A stretch of DNA of 64,000 bases from the NCBI GenBank assembly GCA_023101725.1, contig JALJCO010003012.1, positions 303,001 through 367,000 of the forward strand. Direction: 5' to 3'. A model generated the notes under the pieces. It was not told the origin of the DNA. It did no database searches and saw only the letters and a program-made list of their open reading frames with translations. The translations under genes and the position numbers were made by a program. Origin of the DNA: Atherinomorus stipes (Eukaryota > Chordata > Actinopteri > Atheriniformes > Atherinidae). Positions 61,523 through 64,000 of this stretch are shown here, in pieces (the stretch's first letter is position 1; each line of letters opens with the position of its first letter).

Positions 61523-62632
61523 AGTTTTCGAATGTGCGCATTTTGCCCTCGGACCGGGGCGTCACTTGATTTCACACATCCACACCACAAATAAAATGAA
61601 AGAATAAAAACACATCATACTTATTTGAAATCTGTACAAAATCAATCACATTTTGCAACTTCTAAAAAATACATAAAGGATTTTCTTTGCAAAATTATTT
61701 AAAACACACCTTTATAAACATTTGACATTTCTTCATCAATGCTTGCACATTAAAATAAAATGGAAAAAAAAAACAAAATAGTATTAAAATAGCTTAACAA
61801 ATGCATAGCATTTTTTGTTTTTCTTAAACTGCACTCATGGTGCAATAAGGAAAGAAATAAACAAATTTTACATACAGGCTAAACAAGCTTAATATCAAAT
61901 CTGGATGTGTCTCTTAGCATGAAATAGCTTCAGTTAGATCCTGCACATCAGAAAAAGAAGAATGCACTCTGTAAAATCCTTAAAAATTCATCACCGCTTT
62001 TGTGGAAGCTTAGATTCTCTCCCACCAGATTTCACTGTTGAAAGAAAATTAAATTTTCAACCATGAAAATATTGAAAATGATTTCCACATGGTGGATATT
62101 TTGTTTTTCAAGGAAAGTTTTAAAATCATCCAGATGGCACATGTATTAAGGCGAGGAGTACAGGCTTAAACGTGGGCTTGTAGTGATCAAAGGTGACAAA
62201 TTAAATATGTAGCAACTCTTGGGTATCGAGATCCAGTTGATGTTTCCATTAAAAAAAGATGTTATGTTGTTCCAGTCTGAACCCCAGTTCCCCATCCCAA
62301 CTAAATTCCCCATCAATGTCAGGAAAGAAGGGAGTTTCCATTTGAAAAAGTCTTGTGAGCTTTCCACTGGAAATAAATATGAGGAAAGACTCAGTCACAA
62401 ATTGAGAAAAGGAAACAAGTCTTAAAGACTGAATTCAAAGATTAAAAGAAAAAATCTTTCCTTTCTTTAGTCTAAAAATGAAAAACTGGAATAGAGAAAC
62501 AAATGCTGTCAATTTCATAATTGCTGTATGTTGAACGAAATGGTGACGTAACCAAGAGAAAGTTGTGCAAGGTCTAACTGATGGCTGCGGAGACAATCAC
62601 TGCCTTGATATTAAACAGTCACTGGCCACTTT
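61523..62632 (-). other. tnfrsf11a: Probable tnfrsf11a 3' UTR
   Basis: AT-rich sequence directly after the stop codon on the gene strand, without recognised repeats. Extent not determinable from sequence alone. Confidence 0.45.
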
Positions 62633-62916
62633 TCACTTTTCCGAGAGCTGCTCCTCCATCACTTCTTGGACCGGCAGCGTCTCATCTTGCAAGGTATTGT
62701 GGGAAATGGGGTCTCCCTGTGATCTCTGGCTGCCCTGAAAAAACAGAGCCGTCTCGCTGGACTCTTCCTGCACGGGGCTCCTGAAGGCATCATCTTGTCC
62801 GCCTTCATCGCTGCCGTGAGACGTCTGGCTGACGTAGACAACGATGACATCCCCGCTGAAGTTCATCACCTGACCGCTGGAGATGAAGGTAGTGTTGTGG
62901 TTCCCAGACACCAAAC
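62633..62916 (-). CDS. tnfrsf11a: tnfrsf11a (RANK), last coding exon only (partial)
   Basis: RANK is the TNF-superfamily receptor for RANKL that drives osteoclast formation through TRAF adaptors. The exon begins after a CTCAG acceptor (first base 62916, two bases completing a split codon) and runs 94 codons including the TGA at 62635-62633. The start of the encoded tail (TFISSGQVMNF, then DVIVVYVSQTS) matches the distal cytoplasmic tail of mammalian RANK as I remember it. The IVVY motif, known in mouse to be needed for osteoclast commitment, is at 62845-62834. Two PVQE motifs of the TRAF2/5-binding kind are present, as in mammals. The extracellular, membrane and proximal tail exons lie beyond the right edge. 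The intron after 62916 contains a hAT MITE at 63,570-63,950. Confidence 0.93.
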
Positions 62917-63569
62917 CTGAGTGGGGGAAAAAAGCAGAGGAAGATTAAATCATTCCTTATCATTGGAGATGTCCAATATTATCAGCATACCATTACTATC
63001 TACCGATACTGGCATTAAAATGTGAGATCAGAAATAATCTGTACCAGTTTTTACTTTTTAAAGAAGACAACAATAACTCGTGGCCACACGTTACACAAAG
63101 GACTTACAAAATGTCGGCATATTGTTGTTGATGCCTATAAATGGTCTTAACTTCTTAAATAAGAGGGATAAACATGTTTTTTGAGGACCTGTTCCACTGC
63201 AGAGACAGTACAGCAAGATGTCCAAAATGAACTCCTCCAAAATAAACACTTGACTTGTGCAAGCGGAATCTGTTTCAATCCGCACCTTTGAGCCTCTACT
63301 TTTGTGTGGCGGTGACTTTGTTTGCAACTCCCTCTCCGCCGACTGCATTTCGATTTTTTGCCTTCGTTTTGGTGTATTTAGGACGTTTCTGGGCGGAGAT
63401 TTGCATGTTTGTCTTCAGCCAATTACAGAGCTAAGGGTGTAGCGCTATGTGGATATAAACTCATCGACTGGAGTAGAAACCAGTAACTCAAATTCTCGGG
63501 GAAAAAAAAATGGCGGATGCAGTGAAGACAAGGAAGAACTCTTGTGGCTAAAATAGCCTTAGTGCACGC

Positions 63570-63950
63570 TAGGGATGTAACGATATGAAAATTTAATATC
63601 ACGGTTATTGTGACCAAAATGATCCCGGTTATCATTTTTATCGCAGTATTATAGAATTAACCCCCCAGCATCTTTAAAAATATCCAAAATGGGTCTACTT
63701 TGTCCTTTTCAAAGGGGAAAAAAAATGTCCATGTGGGCACCTTCGTTGTCTATCACCATGTTTTCAAAAATTAAACTTTGCAAACTGCGATTGCTGCTGC
63801 TTTTCCACCCAATAAATTGCATCCCAGGGAGTTTTTAAAAGTGCTGTAATCAGTCACGGTTTTAACGATAATTAAAATTTGAAACAGTATTACTAATCGT
63901 TGGGAATTTTATCACGGTTAACCATTTTACCGGTGATTGTTACATCCCTA
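63570..63950. mobile_element. hAT-type MITE in tnfrsf11a intron, 381 bp
   Basis: Ends TAGGGATGTAACGATA and, from the right, TAGGGATGTAACAATC. Flanking 8-mers GTGCACGC/GTGCACAC match 7/8. Sub-terminal CACGGTT repeats. Confidence 0.88.
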
Positions 63951-64000
63951 GTGCACACTAAAAATAAAGGTCAATATTAGTTTGGCGTTCACCCGCTTCC

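Overview
The window is vertebrate nuclear DNA, almost certainly from a ray-finned (teleost) fish. It has compact multi-exon genes with GT-AG introns, introns loaded with small DNA transposons, Tc1-like transposase relics, a tRNA-derived SINE, LINE tails and long microsatellites. There is no bacterial-style gene organisation. All recognisable genes lie on the minus strand in the right half.

Positions 1-34,700 form a gene-poor region in which I find no convincing exon. It holds mobile elements: hAT-type miniature elements with 8-bp target duplications (196-1014, 2230-3353, a three-level nest at 24,443-25,650, 29,362-29,744, 32,873-33,292); TTAA-flanked elements (14,640-15,398, 19,922-20,562, 26,284-26,864); a mariner-like MITE (15,448-15,662); a SINE (16,023-16,219); a Tc1 transposase broken by two insertions (19,045-20,627); LINE relics; microsatellites; and a few non-repetitive stretches that look like candidate enhancers.

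Positions 34,740-36,600 carry sec61g (68-aa Sec61 gamma subunit; three coding exons plus a leader exon). Positions 38,593-45,990 and 50,148-52,631 carry two tandem, intact, seven-exon retinol-dehydrogenase-12-like SDR genes (297 and 298 aa) whose exons 2-7 have identical lengths. Downstream of the second gene, at 47,883-48,422, is a duplicated exon 6/exon 7 pair. Its exon 6 is 190/193 identical with intact splice sites. Its exon 7 is altered by a 21-bp deletion and a +1 shift yet still reads in frame to a new stop. It is either a partial pseudogene or an alternative 3' end of the second gene. The right edge holds the last coding exon of tnfrsf11a (RANK), 62,633-62,916, with the IVVY and PVQE signalling motifs.

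Functionally these are unrelated neighbours: ER protein translocation (sec61g), retinoid/aldehyde reduction at membranes (the RDH pair) and TNF-receptor signalling (tnfrsf11a). The most noteworthy points are the duplicated terminal exons of the second RDH gene, its GC-AG intron, the nested transposon architecture, a 219-bp palindrome inside a Tc1 transposase, and a repeat unit of about 165 bp shared between a MITE and a distant tandem array. Splice sites were assigned by reading consensus and frame; no search or alignment software was run.
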